Assembly: GCA_021803655.1 (NCBI GenBank)
Contig: JAJZLK010000020.1
Location: 1 to 47,011, forward strand
Length of the DNA stretch: 47,011 bases
Source: Thermoplasmata archaeon
GTDB lineage: Archaea; Thermoplasmatota; Thermoplasmata; Thermoplasmatales; Thermoplasmataceae
Direction of reading: 5' to 3'
Shown here: positions 16,834-26,381 of the stretch, one piece after another
Numbering within the stretch: position 1 is the stretch's first letter
How the letters are laid out: each line of letters opens with the position of its first letter
Translations under genes and position numbers: made by a program
Notes under the pieces: model-generated
Databases searched by the model: none
Seen by the model: only the letters and a program-made list of their open reading frames with translations
Told to the model about the DNA's origin: nothing

Positions 16834-17645
16834 TACGATGCAGGGTCAATGGGGGACTTTCGGTAATTTCTGCCTTCGCCACGGGAATCGGGTCAGCCGT
16901 TGCCGTAGATCTTCCCATGCATTCAGAAGTGAGCCAGTCCGCGAACGAATATTCCGGGAACAGGGTAGTAAGGAAGATACTTGAGTTCACTGACGGGGAA
17001 TTCGGATCCGGAACCCGTTATGACATTTCCATCTCCAGTTCTATTCCTCCCAGCAGGGGGTTGAAGAGCAGCAGCACAACTGTGCTGGCAGTCATTCGAC
17101 CGGTCCTTGAGCTTTGCGGGATAAAGGTCGATGATGCCACACTGCTCAACTCTGCCGCAAAAGCATCCATGTTTGCGGGCATTTCTGCAACAGGCGCACT
17201 AGACGATCTTGCCGCGTCCTTTTATGGTGGGATATCACTCTGCAACAATGCTTCAGGACGTATAATTTCTGTACATACTGTGGATGAGTCCAGGGTGGCA
17301 ATAGCATATTCCAGGAAACAGAGACCCTCGGTTTCCATGGGTGACAGGGGATGGGAAACCCTGAAGGAGAGTTTCTCAACGCTTCCTGCCATGGTAATGA
17401 ATGGAAAGTACCGGGAAGCGATGCAGATCAACGGGGAACTTATGTCACGAATCACGGGACTTGATTCGGAAACCCTGGAATTCCTGAAGAGTACAGTATC
17501 CGGAACAGTATTCCAGTCCGGAAAAGGCCCAGCGATGGCTTCCTTCGTGGATGGCCCGATCACCGTCAGGACGCCCGTCCCCGAGGGGCTGGGTCTGATA
17601 TCGACAAGACTGACCAACAGTGGACTGGAGATGAGGGAATCTTGA
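16830..17645 (+). CDS. aroK: Shikimate kinase, archaeal GHMP-superfamily type
   Basis: 271 residues. This enzyme phosphorylates shikimate at O-3 using ATP. It is not related to bacterial AroK/AroL but belongs to the GHMP kinases: the ATP-binding motif is SSSIPPSRGLKSSSTTVLAV (starting near residue 67), and the third motif lies in the SGKGPAMASF segment near 231-240. An ATGALDDLAAS stretch provides the acidic residue expected to act on the substrate. ATG 16830 overlaps the aroE TGA and the gene ends overlapping the aroA TTG, so all four aro genes are coupled. Confidence 0.9.
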   Translation: MIRCRVNGGLSVISAFATGIGSAVAVDLPMHSEVSQSANEYSGNRVVRKILEFTDGEFGSGTRYDISISSSIPPSRGLKSSSTTVLAVIRPVLELCGIKVDDATLLNSAAKASMFAGISATGALDDLAASFYGGISLCNNASGRIISVHTVDESRVAIAYSRKQRPSVSMGDRGWETLKESFSTLPAMVMNGKYREAMQINGELMSRITGLDSETLEFLKSTVSGTVFQSGKGPAMASFVDGPITVRTPVPEGLGLISTRLTNSGLEMRES

Positions 17646-18913
17646 GTGTGATACTCACCGGGAAAGATGCGGGAGGGACAATCGCCATGCACGGATCGAA
17701 GAGCCTGTCGCAGAGGTACATCCTGTTCTCTGCTTTCTCAGGCATACCGCTTCTTCTCCACAACCGCTCCTTTTCGGATGACGAGGAGATTGCCCTGGGA
17801 ATTGCAAGTGAGTGCGGGTCCGAGGTTGCGGTTGATGCCGATTCAATAACGGTTATTCCGCATTTCAGGTGCCCTGATCATCTCGATGTCGGAGAAAGTG
17901 CCACTTCCCTGAGGATCCTGCTCGGGCTGCTGACTGCTAAGAAGTGCAGGACACTGATCGGTATGCACAGTTCCCTTGCCGCAAGACCGCACAACGACCT
18001 CCTTGACACCATCAGGGAATATGGGGGAAGGGTTGATTGGGCTGGAGAGGGCACTCTGAGCGTTGACTTCTCCGGAATTACTGTGCTCCCATATGCAATT
18101 TCAGGCAGCACAAGTTCCCAGTTCGTCAGCTCCGTTATTATGATGAATGCCCTTGGAAGCGACCAGGCAGAGGTGAAGTCATCCTATGTCATTTCTTCAG
18201 GAGGATACATAGACCTGACAAAGCAGGTTCTTGCAGATTTCGGATATGAAGTGGTTCAGGACGGAGAAAACTTCACGATCAGGAAGACCGGGAATCCAGC
18301 AAAGGTTGAGGTTCATCTCGAAGGGGATTACTCATCAGCCTCCTTTCTCATAGTTCTCGGAGTCCTCCTTTCGGATCAGGGAATCAGGATTGAAAACCTT
18401 GCACCGGACAGCGGGCAGCCGGATGCAGCCTTTGTCAGGATGCTTGAGTCAGCAGGCGCCAGTATAACCAGGGAGGGAAACAACATTATTGTGAAGAGGT
18501 CCAGGGTAGGCAGAGTCACGATAGACGTGAACCAGGCCCCGGACCTTGCTCCTCCTGGAGCAGTCCTGGGAACATTCACTAGGGATGGAGTGACGCTGCG
18601 TAACTGCAGGAGACTGGAAATAAAGGAGTCTGACAGGCTTTCGTCGATCATCACGCTTGCATCGTCGATGGGTGCGAATGTTGAGAGGGACGGGAACGAC
18701 GTTACTGTATCCGCCGCTCCAGGCGAACGTGGTGAACCTGCCCAGGCAAGGGATCACAGGATGGTCATGTCCCTCGCAATCTCATCTGTGATTTCCGGCA
18801 AACGGATCAGGATTGGAAACGAAGACACCGTTAGCAAGAGTTACAGGAATTTCTTTAGTGATCTTGAAAGCCTGGGGATCAGGGTAGAACATCTGAAGGA
18901 TAAGGACATATAG
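17642..18913 (+). CDS. aroA: 3-phosphoshikimate 1-carboxyvinyltransferase (EPSP synthase)
   Basis: 423 residues from TTG 17642, overlapping the aroK TGA; GTG 17648 is the alternative. The enzyme adds the enolpyruvyl group of PEP to shikimate-3-phosphate. Family motifs are present: GSKSLSQRYILFSAF (18-32, the GSKS PEP-binding Lys/Ser), the LDVGESATSLRIL loop that corresponds to the GNSGTxxR motif, SSQFVSSVIM, EGDYSSASF, and RLEIKESDRLSSI near 323-335. The GESATSLR version differs from the GNSGTAMR typical of glyphosate-sensitive plant and enteric enzymes, which is usual in archaea. Last of the four aro genes; argS follows after 20 nt. Confidence 0.92.
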   Translation: MSVILTGKDAGGTIAMHGSKSLSQRYILFSAFSGIPLLLHNRSFSDDEEIALGIASECGSEVAVDADSITVIPHFRCPDHLDVGESATSLRILLGLLTAKKCRTLIGMHSSLAARPHNDLLDTIREYGGRVDWAGEGTLSVDFSGITVLPYAISGSTSSQFVSSVIMMNALGSDQAEVKSSYVISSGGYIDLTKQVLADFGYEVVQDGENFTIRKTGNPAKVEVHLEGDYSSASFLIVLGVLLSDQGIRIENLAPDSGQPDAAFVRMLESAGASITREGNNIIVKRSRVGRVTIDVNQAPDLAPPGAVLGTFTRDGVTLRNCRRLEIKESDRLSSIITLASSMGANVERDGNDVTVSAAPGERGEPAQARDHRMVMSLAISSVISGKRIRIGNEDTVSKSYRNFFSDLESLGIRVEHLKDKDI

Positions 18914-18933
18914 CCTCTCTGAATCTTCCATGC

Positions 18934-20592
18934 GTGCTACTGTTCGACGACGTCTATTCAGACATGCTTGACTCAATCAGGAAGGTTCTTCCGGAAACAA
19001 ACAGTTCAGACCTTGCGCTTGATAAAACCGGCCGCTGTGACTACAGCTTCAGGACCTTCAGGCTCTCGAAACTGACAGGAAAGAACCTTGACCAGATATC
19101 GGAACTGGTGTCTCCGGCAATTCGTGGACTCCCCTTTGTAGGGAAAATTAAGAACGAATCTGGCTACCTGAACATATTCATCAAGGACTCTTTTTTCCTG
19201 GATTCCGTCAGGAGATATCTTGACGAGCGGAAACAGTATCCTGATACGTTCCAGGACCCGGAAAGGGTTCTTGTGGAACACACGAGCACGAACCCGACCG
19301 GGCCCATCCATATCGGAAGGTCAAGGAACTCGGTTATTGGGGACAGCCTCGCGCGAATCCTGCTGAGGTACGGATACAGGGTCACTACACAGTATTACGT
19401 CAACGATTCAGGAAAACAGGTGGCTGCCCTTTACCGCGGATTCGAGATGTTTCATCCCGGCGAAACTCCGACCGTTGATTCCCTGCTCTCCGGCTACCAG
19501 AAAATATATTCAGAAATGCAGGACAGGCAGAAAGAGAAGGAACTCATTGACCCGGTCATACAGAGTTACGAGAACGGAGATAAGGAGGTAATTGAGAAGA
19601 TAAGGGAATACTGCTCAATAATGCTCGCCGGAATCATGGAATCAATGCTCAGCATTGGAATAAAGATTGACGATTACGTCTGGGAATCGAGCTTTCTTGA
19701 TGGCGGAGAACTGAACCAGGTCTTTGAATCTCTTTCGGATAGAACTGAAGATGACGGTGGCGCAAAGTACATAACGCTGCCTGACGGAGCGAAGGTGTAC
19801 CTGAGGAGATCAAACGGCACTTCACTCTATTTCGCCAGGGATATTGCTTACCATATCTTCAAGGCCATGAATGCCGACTGGGTGATAGACGTGCTCGGGG
19901 AGGATCACAAGGATCATGCCAGGCACCTTTCCACTGTGCTGAAGGAATACATGGATTACAAACCGAGAATTGACTTCGTAACTTACGGATTCATGAGCCT
20001 CGAGGGATCAAAGTTCGCCACCAGGATGGGAAATATAGTCACCCTCGACGACCTGCTGGCCCGCACCATCGAGGAAGCGCTGAAGGTGGTGAAGGAGAAG
20101 AGGCCCGACATGCCTCCGGAGAAGCTGGCCGATGTCGCCAGGAATGTTGCGATTTCTTCCATAAGATTCAACATAATAAGGGTGAATTCCGTCAAGCATG
20201 TGGATTTCCGCTGGAAGGAGGCCCTGAGCTTCGATGGCGATGCGGCGCCATACATACTTTACGCATATGCCCGTGCGGGAAGCATCCTGAACAGGGTAGG
20301 AAGCTTTGAGAAACACATGTCTGTTGAATACGACGCGGAAGAGAGGGCGCTTGCGAAATCCATGTTCCTTTATCCTTATTTCCTGAAAGAGTCTGTTGAC
20401 AGCCTGAGACCAGAGATAATCGCCGCATACTGCCTGGATCTTGTGAAGACGTTCAACGACTTCTACTCTGCCTGCCAGGTCATAGGATCAGGCGTTGAAA
20501 TTGAAAAAAGAGTAACTCTGATAACATGTTTTAGAAAGATTTTGAGGGATGCAGGATCCCTCATTGGGATAAAATTCCTGGAAGAGATGTGA
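18934..20592 (+). CDS. argS: Arginyl-tRNA synthetase
   Basis: 552 residues from GTG 18934. The class I synthetase for tRNA-Arg: N-terminal Add1 domain (about 1-85), HTSTNPTGPIHIGRSRNSVIGDSL with HIGR at 126-129 in place of HIGH, the VNDSGKQVAAL stretch, GEDHKDHARH, and a KMSKS counterpart GSKFATRMGN at 358-367. The C-terminal helical DALR domain holds APYILYAYARAGSIL, typical of ArgS. The missing canonical KMSKS Lys is normal for many ArgS proteins. An overlapping ATG (18930) is out of frame, so GTG is favoured. Immediately follows the aro genes, so it is probably cotranscribed, and ends 10 bp before the convergent surface protein gene. Confidence 0.95.
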   Translation: MLLFDDVYSDMLDSIRKVLPETNSSDLALDKTGRCDYSFRTFRLSKLTGKNLDQISELVSPAIRGLPFVGKIKNESGYLNIFIKDSFFLDSVRRYLDERKQYPDTFQDPERVLVEHTSTNPTGPIHIGRSRNSVIGDSLARILLRYGYRVTTQYYVNDSGKQVAALYRGFEMFHPGETPTVDSLLSGYQKIYSEMQDRQKEKELIDPVIQSYENGDKEVIEKIREYCSIMLAGIMESMLSIGIKIDDYVWESSFLDGGELNQVFESLSDRTEDDGGAKYITLPDGAKVYLRRSNGTSLYFARDIAYHIFKAMNADWVIDVLGEDHKDHARHLSTVLKEYMDYKPRIDFVTYGFMSLEGSKFATRMGNIVTLDDLLARTIEEALKVVKEKRPDMPPEKLADVARNVAISSIRFNIIRVNSVKHVDFRWKEALSFDGDAAPYILYAYARAGSILNRVGSFEKHMSVEYDAEERALAKSMFLYPYFLKESVDSLRPEIIAAYCLDLVKTFNDFYSACQVIGSGVEIEKRVTLITCFRKILRDAGSLIGIKFLEEM

Positions 20593-20602
20593 TAGCCGAG
20601 GT

Positions 20603-23497
20603 CTATTTCTTGTCCTTCCCCTCGGTACCCTTCTCCTGCTGACTCTTCTTCTCGAGGAGGGATGTCTTTGGTTTCTGTGCGCCATCCTTTCCTCTTCTGA
20701 TGCCTTTGGAACTGAACCTGTAGTAGGCGAAGCCGACTACCACTATCACCGCTATAACAACCCCTATGATCAGTGGGGTCTCGTAGGATGGAGGCTTGAC
20801 AGTCACGTATGTGGAGAGTGATCCTACAGAGGAAAAGAATGCCGGTTCTCCAGTGGCATTTCCTGAAACCTGTACCGATACGTTTCCGGACGAGGATGGA
20901 GTCCATTCGAAGTGCACAGTTTCATTCTGTGAGACATTTAGGGACTGGTTGTAGAAGCGTGTAAAGGTTGACCCGCCAGCAACAACCGTCAGGTTGAACG
21001 ACTTTGCATTTTCTGTCCCCTGGTTGCTTACGGTTACGTTGAAGGTGTTAGCCTGTCCCTGAGTGGGTGTGGATGTGAATTTAACAGAGTTCACAACGAT
21101 TCTCGGGGAAGAGACCACGATGGTATATGTCACGTTCTTGTAAGCGCTCACGTTGGCAGGGTGGTTTGTTACGTTCAGGGATACCTTCACGTCGTTAAGG
21201 GTGATGAACCTGACCTTGATCACTGCCGATTTGCTCAGGTTTCCAGAAACTACAGTATAAATGGTCCCGTTTGCGGCCCTGGTTCCGTTGGCATACTGGA
21301 TGGTCCAGTTGTATGTCAGGCTCTGGTTATAAGGATCAGTGGATGCATTGGCTGAGAGAACAACCATTGCCCCTGCGAGCGGGTTGACAAGTTTCTTTCC
21401 TGTGGCATTTGTAAGGGTTATCCTCGCATTCGGCGGAGTCGTGTCATTGACCTGAACGTTGAATTTCACGGTGCTGTTCTGTTCCGTTATGGTTGAAACG
21501 ACAAGGGTGCCATTGGATGTGCCCGGTTTGCTGAATGAATATGTTGTGTTAGATGAGGTCGAGGTAAAGTTGGTGAATTTCCACTGGTACAGGAGTGGTA
21601 TCCTGTAGCTGGTTCCGGGGATTGTCGCAGAGCTGTTATAGGCAGAGAATGCGTAAGTATCACCCTGGAGTAATGTCATTGTTTCAACAGAACCGTTTGC
21701 CACGGAAGTTCCGTTCTTCTTCACAACCCCATTATACGACACGTTATAGTTGACCGTTGGAGTCACGCTGACAGCATAGACGGTTATGTTCGTGCTGTTT
21801 GTTCCGCCTGATAGACTTGTCACGTTGATCTCTATGGTATTCATGAGTGTGTTGTGGAAATTGACAATGACCTGAGGACCGTATTGCTTGAGTGTTCCGT
21901 TCACAGTCCAGGTGAAGTTAGCCTTAGAGTAGTCGTTTGTTCCCGTAACCGGGTTAAAGAATGCCTTGGAAACGTTGATCGTCACGTTTGTGTTAACGGG
22001 AGCAACAAATACTGTGTTCTTCTGGCTCTTGTTAACCACATAATTCGTCGAGTTGAGACCCTTCCAGTTAAAGGTTATGTAGGAATTAACCAGAGTTGGG
22101 TTCTTGACAGACGAAAACTTGAGGTCTATCCACTGGGAGGTCGCCTGGGGCCCGATCAGTATGGGACTGATTCCTGTGATCGTCTGGACCGTTGAAGACT
22201 GCAGTGCAGTTGTGTTGTTCTTGTAGGTTATGTTGTAGTTGAATCCAAGGGCACCCGGTGTTGTGGCTGTTCCCTGATCATACAACTTTATGTCCATACC
22301 CGAGTACTTTACAGGAACGGAACTGTTGCTGTAATTTGAAGAGAATGTGACCAATGTTGAGTTCTTCGTCGCAGACTTGAGGACGCTGCCATTCGTTACG
22401 TTAAGTTTGTAGTTGTATCCGTTCAGGAAAATGCTTGAATTTGTGTATGGTTGAATTGAACTGTTGACGTATGCGAGGAAGTGCGAGTTAAAGGATGAAT
22501 CCAGTTTCATCTGCCAGTACAGGCTCCCGACCGTGCTGTTAGGAAGCCATGGAATGGTGGTCGAGTTGTCTATCACAAATGCACCGTCGTAAGAGAGATG
22601 CTGGAGATTGCTTGAGAACGAGTAGTTAAGATACACCTCGCTTGACGCAGGAACGAGATTAACTGCCGGTTCAGCGCCAGGGGCACTATTCAGTGTAACA
22701 GGCTTATAACCCGGTGCTGAAAGTGTGATGAACTTGTTTGTAAGATTCTTCAGGAACAGAGTGTATGAATCTCCGGTGAAGTTGTTCACTGAATAGGTAT
22801 TTGACGATGTGTTTATGACTGAGATGCTGAATCCGCTGATCGTCTGCCCGCTGGGTGGGGACACAAATCCGAAAATACTGTTTGACCCGGAAACTGGCAG
22901 GATTAGGCTTGTAGCCGAAGGAGCCAGATTCTCAAGGTAGTTGTACTTTGAAGCGCTGTAATCAACGGTGGCATAGAACTGCCCCGAGGGCAGATACGCG
23001 TAGAATGAACCGTTGGTTGTTGTATTGGTGAGGAATGAGAATCCGGTTGTTGTGGTAAACGTGACCTTAGCGGATGTCCCGGACTGGAAACCGTTGAGAG
23101 TTACGTGCACCAGGCTCGTCGGAGTTGCGTTGATGTTCACCTGCACGGTTGTTGAAGAGGATACCTCCAAGGCGCTGCTGTTTCCATATGAAACCACGTA
23201 GGCTCCGGTGGGATTCGCGTAGGAAGGTGATACCGCAATCCTGTAGTTGCCCGGTATAAGGCTGAACGTCGGGTTGTTGGACACCTGGGAAGATACCATT
23301 CCCCCTCCCGCATAATAAATCGCAGTAACGGTGGACGGGGATGCCACACCTATTACTTTGCCACCGTTCACATAATACTCTGTCAGATGTACATTCTGAG
23401 GCGCGGCAGTCGCAGCAGACGAGTTTCCTGCCACGATAAATGCGCTCATTAGAAGCACCAATGTTGCAAATAGTACTGCACTGAATTTCCAGTTCAA
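20603..23497 (-). CDS. Large surface glycoprotein with CARDB-like domain and C-terminal anchor
   Basis: 964 residues starting at TTG 23497 (MNWKFSAVLF), with a GAGGAAG site upstream and a TATA-like AATATTTATATC near 23537-23549. A signal peptide covers about 1-30. The ectodomain is built of beta-sandwich-like repeats rich in Ser, Thr, Asn, Tyr and Val, with dozens of N-x-S/T sequons; residues about 815-900 fit a CARDB-type adhesion domain (TQGQANTFNVTVSNQGTENAKSF). A single membrane helix at about 908-926 precedes a Lys-rich cytoplasmic tail of about 38 residues. This is the layout of an S-layer-associated or adhesive cell-surface protein; substrate or partner unknown. It converges on argS with a 10-bp gap. 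Confidence 0.75.
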   Translation of the reverse strand: MNWKFSAVLFATLVLLMSAFIVAGNSSAATAAPQNVHLTEYYVNGGKVIGVASPSTVTAIYYAGGGMVSSQVSNNPTFSLIPGNYRIAVSPSYANPTGAYVVSYGNSSALEVSSSTTVQVNINATPTSLVHVTLNGFQSGTSAKVTFTTTTGFSFLTNTTTNGSFYAYLPSGQFYATVDYSASKYNYLENLAPSATSLILPVSGSNSIFGFVSPPSGQTISGFSISVINTSSNTYSVNNFTGDSYTLFLKNLTNKFITLSAPGYKPVTLNSAPGAEPAVNLVPASSEVYLNYSFSSNLQHLSYDGAFVIDNSTTIPWLPNSTVGSLYWQMKLDSSFNSHFLAYVNSSIQPYTNSSIFLNGYNYKLNVTNGSVLKSATKNSTLVTFSSNYSNSSVPVKYSGMDIKLYDQGTATTPGALGFNYNITYKNNTTALQSSTVQTITGISPILIGPQATSQWIDLKFSSVKNPTLVNSYITFNWKGLNSTNYVVNKSQKNTVFVAPVNTNVTINVSKAFFNPVTGTNDYSKANFTWTVNGTLKQYGPQVIVNFHNTLMNTIEINVTSLSGGTNSTNITVYAVSVTPTVNYNVSYNGVVKKNGTSVANGSVETMTLLQGDTYAFSAYNSSATIPGTSYRIPLLYQWKFTNFTSTSSNTTYSFSKPGTSNGTLVVSTITEQNSTVKFNVQVNDTTPPNARITLTNATGKKLVNPLAGAMVVLSANASTDPYNQSLTYNWTIQYANGTRAANGTIYTVVSGNLSKSAVIKVRFITLNDVKVSLNVTNHPANVSAYKNVTYTIVVSSPRIVVNSVKFTSTPTQGQANTFNVTVSNQGTENAKSFNLTVVAGGSTFTRFYNQSLNVSQNETVHFEWTPSSSGNVSVQVSGNATGEPAFFSSVGSLSTYVTVKPPSYETPLIIGVVIAVIVVVGFAYYRFSSKGIRRGKDGAQKPKTSLLEKKSQQEKGTEGKDKK

Positions 23498-23566
23498 TAT
23501 GATCTTCCTCTTAGTTTAGCCGTAAAGAAATTTCTTGATATAAATATTGTTGTGGACGTCAGAAAT

Positions 23567-24589
23567 TTACGGAATCAGTCTGGCAAAAGAAAATTTGAAC
23601 ATGTGAGCCTTCGACACCAACTCGTATGAGGATAGCCTGAGCCCCCTGAAAAACAGATATTGAAAAGTTTCAGTGCCGAGACCCCTCCTATTGATAAATT
23701 TCCCCGGGTTCTCTGTGGCCATTGAAATAATGCTGTCCGGTGAGATTCGATTTATGGACCTCTGCCATGTGAAAAGGAAACCCATTTCGCTGAACATGTC
23801 CGGTTCCACTGTCATGACATTGTCTGTTCCAAGGAGAAGTGTGATGCCATGCCGCAGGAACATGGAATAATCCTTCCTCTTGCCAAAAAACACGTTTGAT
23901 CTGGGTGTAATTGCGATAGGGATGCCTGCTGAAGCAATCATGTCAAGATCCTGGTCGGTGCATTCAAGGCAGTGTACCAGAAGATCTGGTTTAAGGGCCA
24001 GTGCCGCGTCTATGTCTTCCCTGATTCTCTCACTCAGATGCAGTGCAAATAGTTTTCCTGTTCTCCTGCATTCTTCCGAGATGTCCCTCATAAAAGGAGC
24101 ATCGTGATCCAGGATAGCACTCATTCCTGCTCCGTCCGCGATTCCCAAGGTTCCGTCTGATGTACTGAGCGGCCTTCCCAGTATGATCGGCTTCGGTTCG
24201 TGCCCGATATTTCTTAGCAAAGCTGATCCGCTATATCCGCCTTCCCTGAAGTCGATGAAGGCTGATGTCCCGGTACGGTTCATGAACTTCATGGACCGCC
24301 TCATTCCTGCCCTCACAACTGCTTCGCTTGCTGACTCATACTGCTTTTCCTTGAATCCTCCGGGACCAACTGCCTCCTTGATGTCACCCTCTGGTTCGAT
24401 AGTGATGAATGAATCTCCTACGTGCGTGTGTGCATTAATCATTGCGGGGATTAAGGTGCCGCTCACTGAGTTGTTGGATATCCACCCTTCCCTGAATTCG
24501 ACAGAATCTCCCCTGACCTGAAGTGTTCCCTTTCTCATTTTCCCGTCATAAAACACGTTCCCGGAAACTGGCTTGTCGATCGTGATCAT
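23567..24589 (-). CDS. Metal-dependent amidohydrolase (cytosine/S-adenosylhomocysteine deaminase-like)
   Basis: 340 residues. TIM-barrel amidohydrolase: NAHTHVGD with metal ligands His54 and His56, ALHLSE with His184, LVHCLE with His206, and LGTDN with Asp256 complete the usual mononuclear metal centre. The order HxH...H...H...D and the SNVFFG segment resemble the TrzA/AtzB/MtaD and cytosine-deaminase group, which deaminate nucleobases or adenosyl compounds; the substrate cannot be told from sequence. ATG 24589 overlaps the rtcB stop as ATGA, so it is translated from the rtcB message. At 340 residues it is shorter than most of that group (about 400-470), mainly lacking flanking beta-sandwich sequence. 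Confidence 0.75.
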   Translation of the reverse strand: MITIDKPVSGNVFYDGKMRKGTLQVRGDSVEFREGWISNNSVSGTLIPAMINAHTHVGDSFITIEPEGDIKEAVGPGGFKEKQYESASEAVVRAGMRRSMKFMNRTGTSAFIDFREGGYSGSALLRNIGHEPKPIILGRPLSTSDGTLGIADGAGMSAILDHDAPFMRDISEECRRTGKLFALHLSERIREDIDAALALKPDLLVHCLECTDQDLDMIASAGIPIAITPRSNVFFGKRKDYSMFLRHGITLLLGTDNVMTVEPDMFSEMGFLFTWQRSINRISPDSIISMATENPGKFINRRGLGTETFQYLFFRGLRLSSYELVSKAHMFKFSFARLIP

Positions 24590-26025
24590 CCCTTGACCAC
24601 CCCGACTGGTTTCATCATGGCCACAGACCTTGCCAGCTGAGCTCCGGTTGTTATCCCAATCACTTCATCTATGTTCTTGTAACTTCCAGGAGCTTCTTCC
24701 AGCATGACCTTCCTGGTTGAGAACCTTGCATAAACCCCCTCATTCTTCAGTTTTTCCATAACCTCTGATTCCCTGAAGGTGTTCAGGGATCCGTGCCTGC
24801 TGAGAAGCCTTCCTGCCCCATGACATGATGATCCGAATGAAAGGTTCATGTTTTCCACGTCCCCGACAAGGAGGTATGACCGGGACCCCATGTCCCCGGG
24901 AACTATGACGGGATGCCCTGTAGACACGAATATTCCTTCAGCCTTTCCAGCGGGGAAAGCCCTCGTAGCACCCTTCCTGTGAACCATGACCTTTGTCCTC
25001 TTCCCGTCAATCTCATGTTCCTCAGGCTTCGCTATATTGTGCGCAAGGCTGTAAACCAGTTTTATCTCGCTTTCCTCTATTCCAAACACTTTCCTGAACG
25101 CCTGCCTGACCCTCCACCCGATCACGGCCCTGTTTACAAATCCGAAGTTCGCAGCAGCTGCCATCGCCCCAAGGTAACTGATTCCCTGCCTGCCGTGAAT
25201 TTCAGCATACATCAGCTGGGTATCCCTCAATGGAGGGCCGGAGAATTTTCCGGATATTTCCTTCAGGTGATCCGTCGCAACCTGATGCCCAAGTCCTCTT
25301 GACCCGGTGTGTATCATAAAAGTGATCTGATCTTCCTCGTCCACTCCAAATTTCTGTGCGATGGCATGATCGAAAATCTTCTCCACCCTCTGCACCTCAA
25401 GGAAATGATTCCCGGCTCCAAGAGTTCCCACCTGGTTCTTTCCTCTCTGCCTTGCAGCGTTTGAGACGCCGGAGATGCTTTCACTCTTCATGGCTCCCCC
25501 ATCTTCGGTCCTCTCCCTGTCTTCAGACAAGGCAAGTCCGTTGTTTACTGCCCAGTTAAGTCCCTCATTCATGATCTGTGCCATGTCGTTCATTGAAACG
25601 GGTTCACTTGACTTGTTTCCAAGCCCGGACGGCACGCGGTTAAATATCTCGTCGATAACCTCCTTTCTTCTCTCAGCGAATCTTGAATACGTCAGTGGAA
25701 CAGTAAAGAGGGAGACACCGCAGTTGATGTCGTACCCAACACCTCCCGGCGAAATTATCCCTTCTTCATAATCGAAAGCCGCAACTCCTCCTATCGGGAA
25801 CCCGTATCCACCGTGTATATCCGGCATCGCGATGGAGGCTTTCAATATGGATGGCAATGTTGAAACATTGATCGCCTGCTTCGCGGAACCGTCTTTCCAC
25901 GCGGATTCAACCGTCCTTGCATTTCCGAAGAGCATTGCAGGAACCCGCATTCCGGAATCGTAGCCTGAAGGAATCAGGTACCTGAAGGGAGTTTCAAACC
26001 GTGGTTCGCTGTTTATGCTGTGCAA
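24586..26025 (-). CDS. rtcB: RNA-splicing ligase RtcB
   Basis: 479 residues from TTG 26025 with AGGT about six bases upstream. RtcB joins 2',3'-cyclic phosphate (or 3'-phosphate) and 5'-OH RNA ends with GTP and Mn2+, and is the tRNA-exon ligase of archaea. Active-site features: GGVGYDINCGV with Asp99 and Cys102, GAGNHFLEVQ with Asn204 and His205, HTGSRGLGHQ with His237, the guanylylated His400 in SSCHGAGR, and the C-terminal Lys478. No intein is present, unlike in several archaeal RtcB genes. First gene of a two-gene unit with the amidohydrolase. No archease partner is seen in the window. Confidence 0.95.
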   Translation of the reverse strand: MHSINSEPRFETPFRYLIPSGYDSGMRVPAMLFGNARTVESAWKDGSAKQAINVSTLPSILKASIAMPDIHGGYGFPIGGVAAFDYEEGIISPGGVGYDINCGVSLFTVPLTYSRFAERRKEVIDEIFNRVPSGLGNKSSEPVSMNDMAQIMNEGLNWAVNNGLALSEDRERTEDGGAMKSESISGVSNAARQRGKNQVGTLGAGNHFLEVQRVEKIFDHAIAQKFGVDEEDQITFMIHTGSRGLGHQVATDHLKEISGKFSGPPLRDTQLMYAEIHGRQGISYLGAMAAAANFGFVNRAVIGWRVRQAFRKVFGIEESEIKLVYSLAHNIAKPEEHEIDGKRTKVMVHRKGATRAFPAGKAEGIFVSTGHPVIVPGDMGSRSYLLVGDVENMNLSFGSSCHGAGRLLSRHGSLNTFRESEVMEKLKNEGVYARFSTRKVMLEEAPGSYKNIDEVIGITTGAQLARSVAMMKPVGVVKG

Positions 26026-26118
26026 TCTATTACCTGTATTATCTGATTGAATAGATGTTTTGTGTGCAGGTCAGTCCACTTTCGCACACTTCATAAGCTC
26101 TGATGTATTTGCATATTA

Positions 26119-26340
26119 TTGTCGGACAGATACGTGCTTGAAAATCTTGACCCGGATCTGGCATTCAAGATCAGGTTGCAGATTTCCCTGAGAAAAAACG
26201 CCCTGGCAATAGGAGAATCGTCCAATTCGCCAGGAAAATTCCTTACGTACATTTCAGAACGAGAGAAATCTATCGCTAGCCTCCTTAATTCAAGCGGAAA
26301 GCCGGTAATACATTTTCATGGTCAGCAGATATACCCGTAG
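26119..26340 (+). CDS. Small protein of unknown function
   Basis: 73 residues from TTG 26119 (MSDRYVLENLDPDLAFKIRL), or a GTG six codons later. Mixed charged helices, no membrane segment or cysteine motif, and no family I recognise. A TATA-like gcatattatt directly upstream is too close for a leader, so the start remains uncertain. It is divergent from rtcB and lies 41 nt before a winged-helix gene, with which it may form a small unit. Coding bias (Arg AGA/AGG, third-position mix) looks like that of the neighbours, which supports it being real. Confidence 0.45.
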   Translation: MSDRYVLENLDPDLAFKIRLQISLRKNALAIGESSNSPGKFLTYISEREKSIASLLNSSGKPVIHFHGQQIYP

Positions 26341-26381
26341 CATCCCGATCAAGTCTATATTTTCCCACGACATGGTGATTG

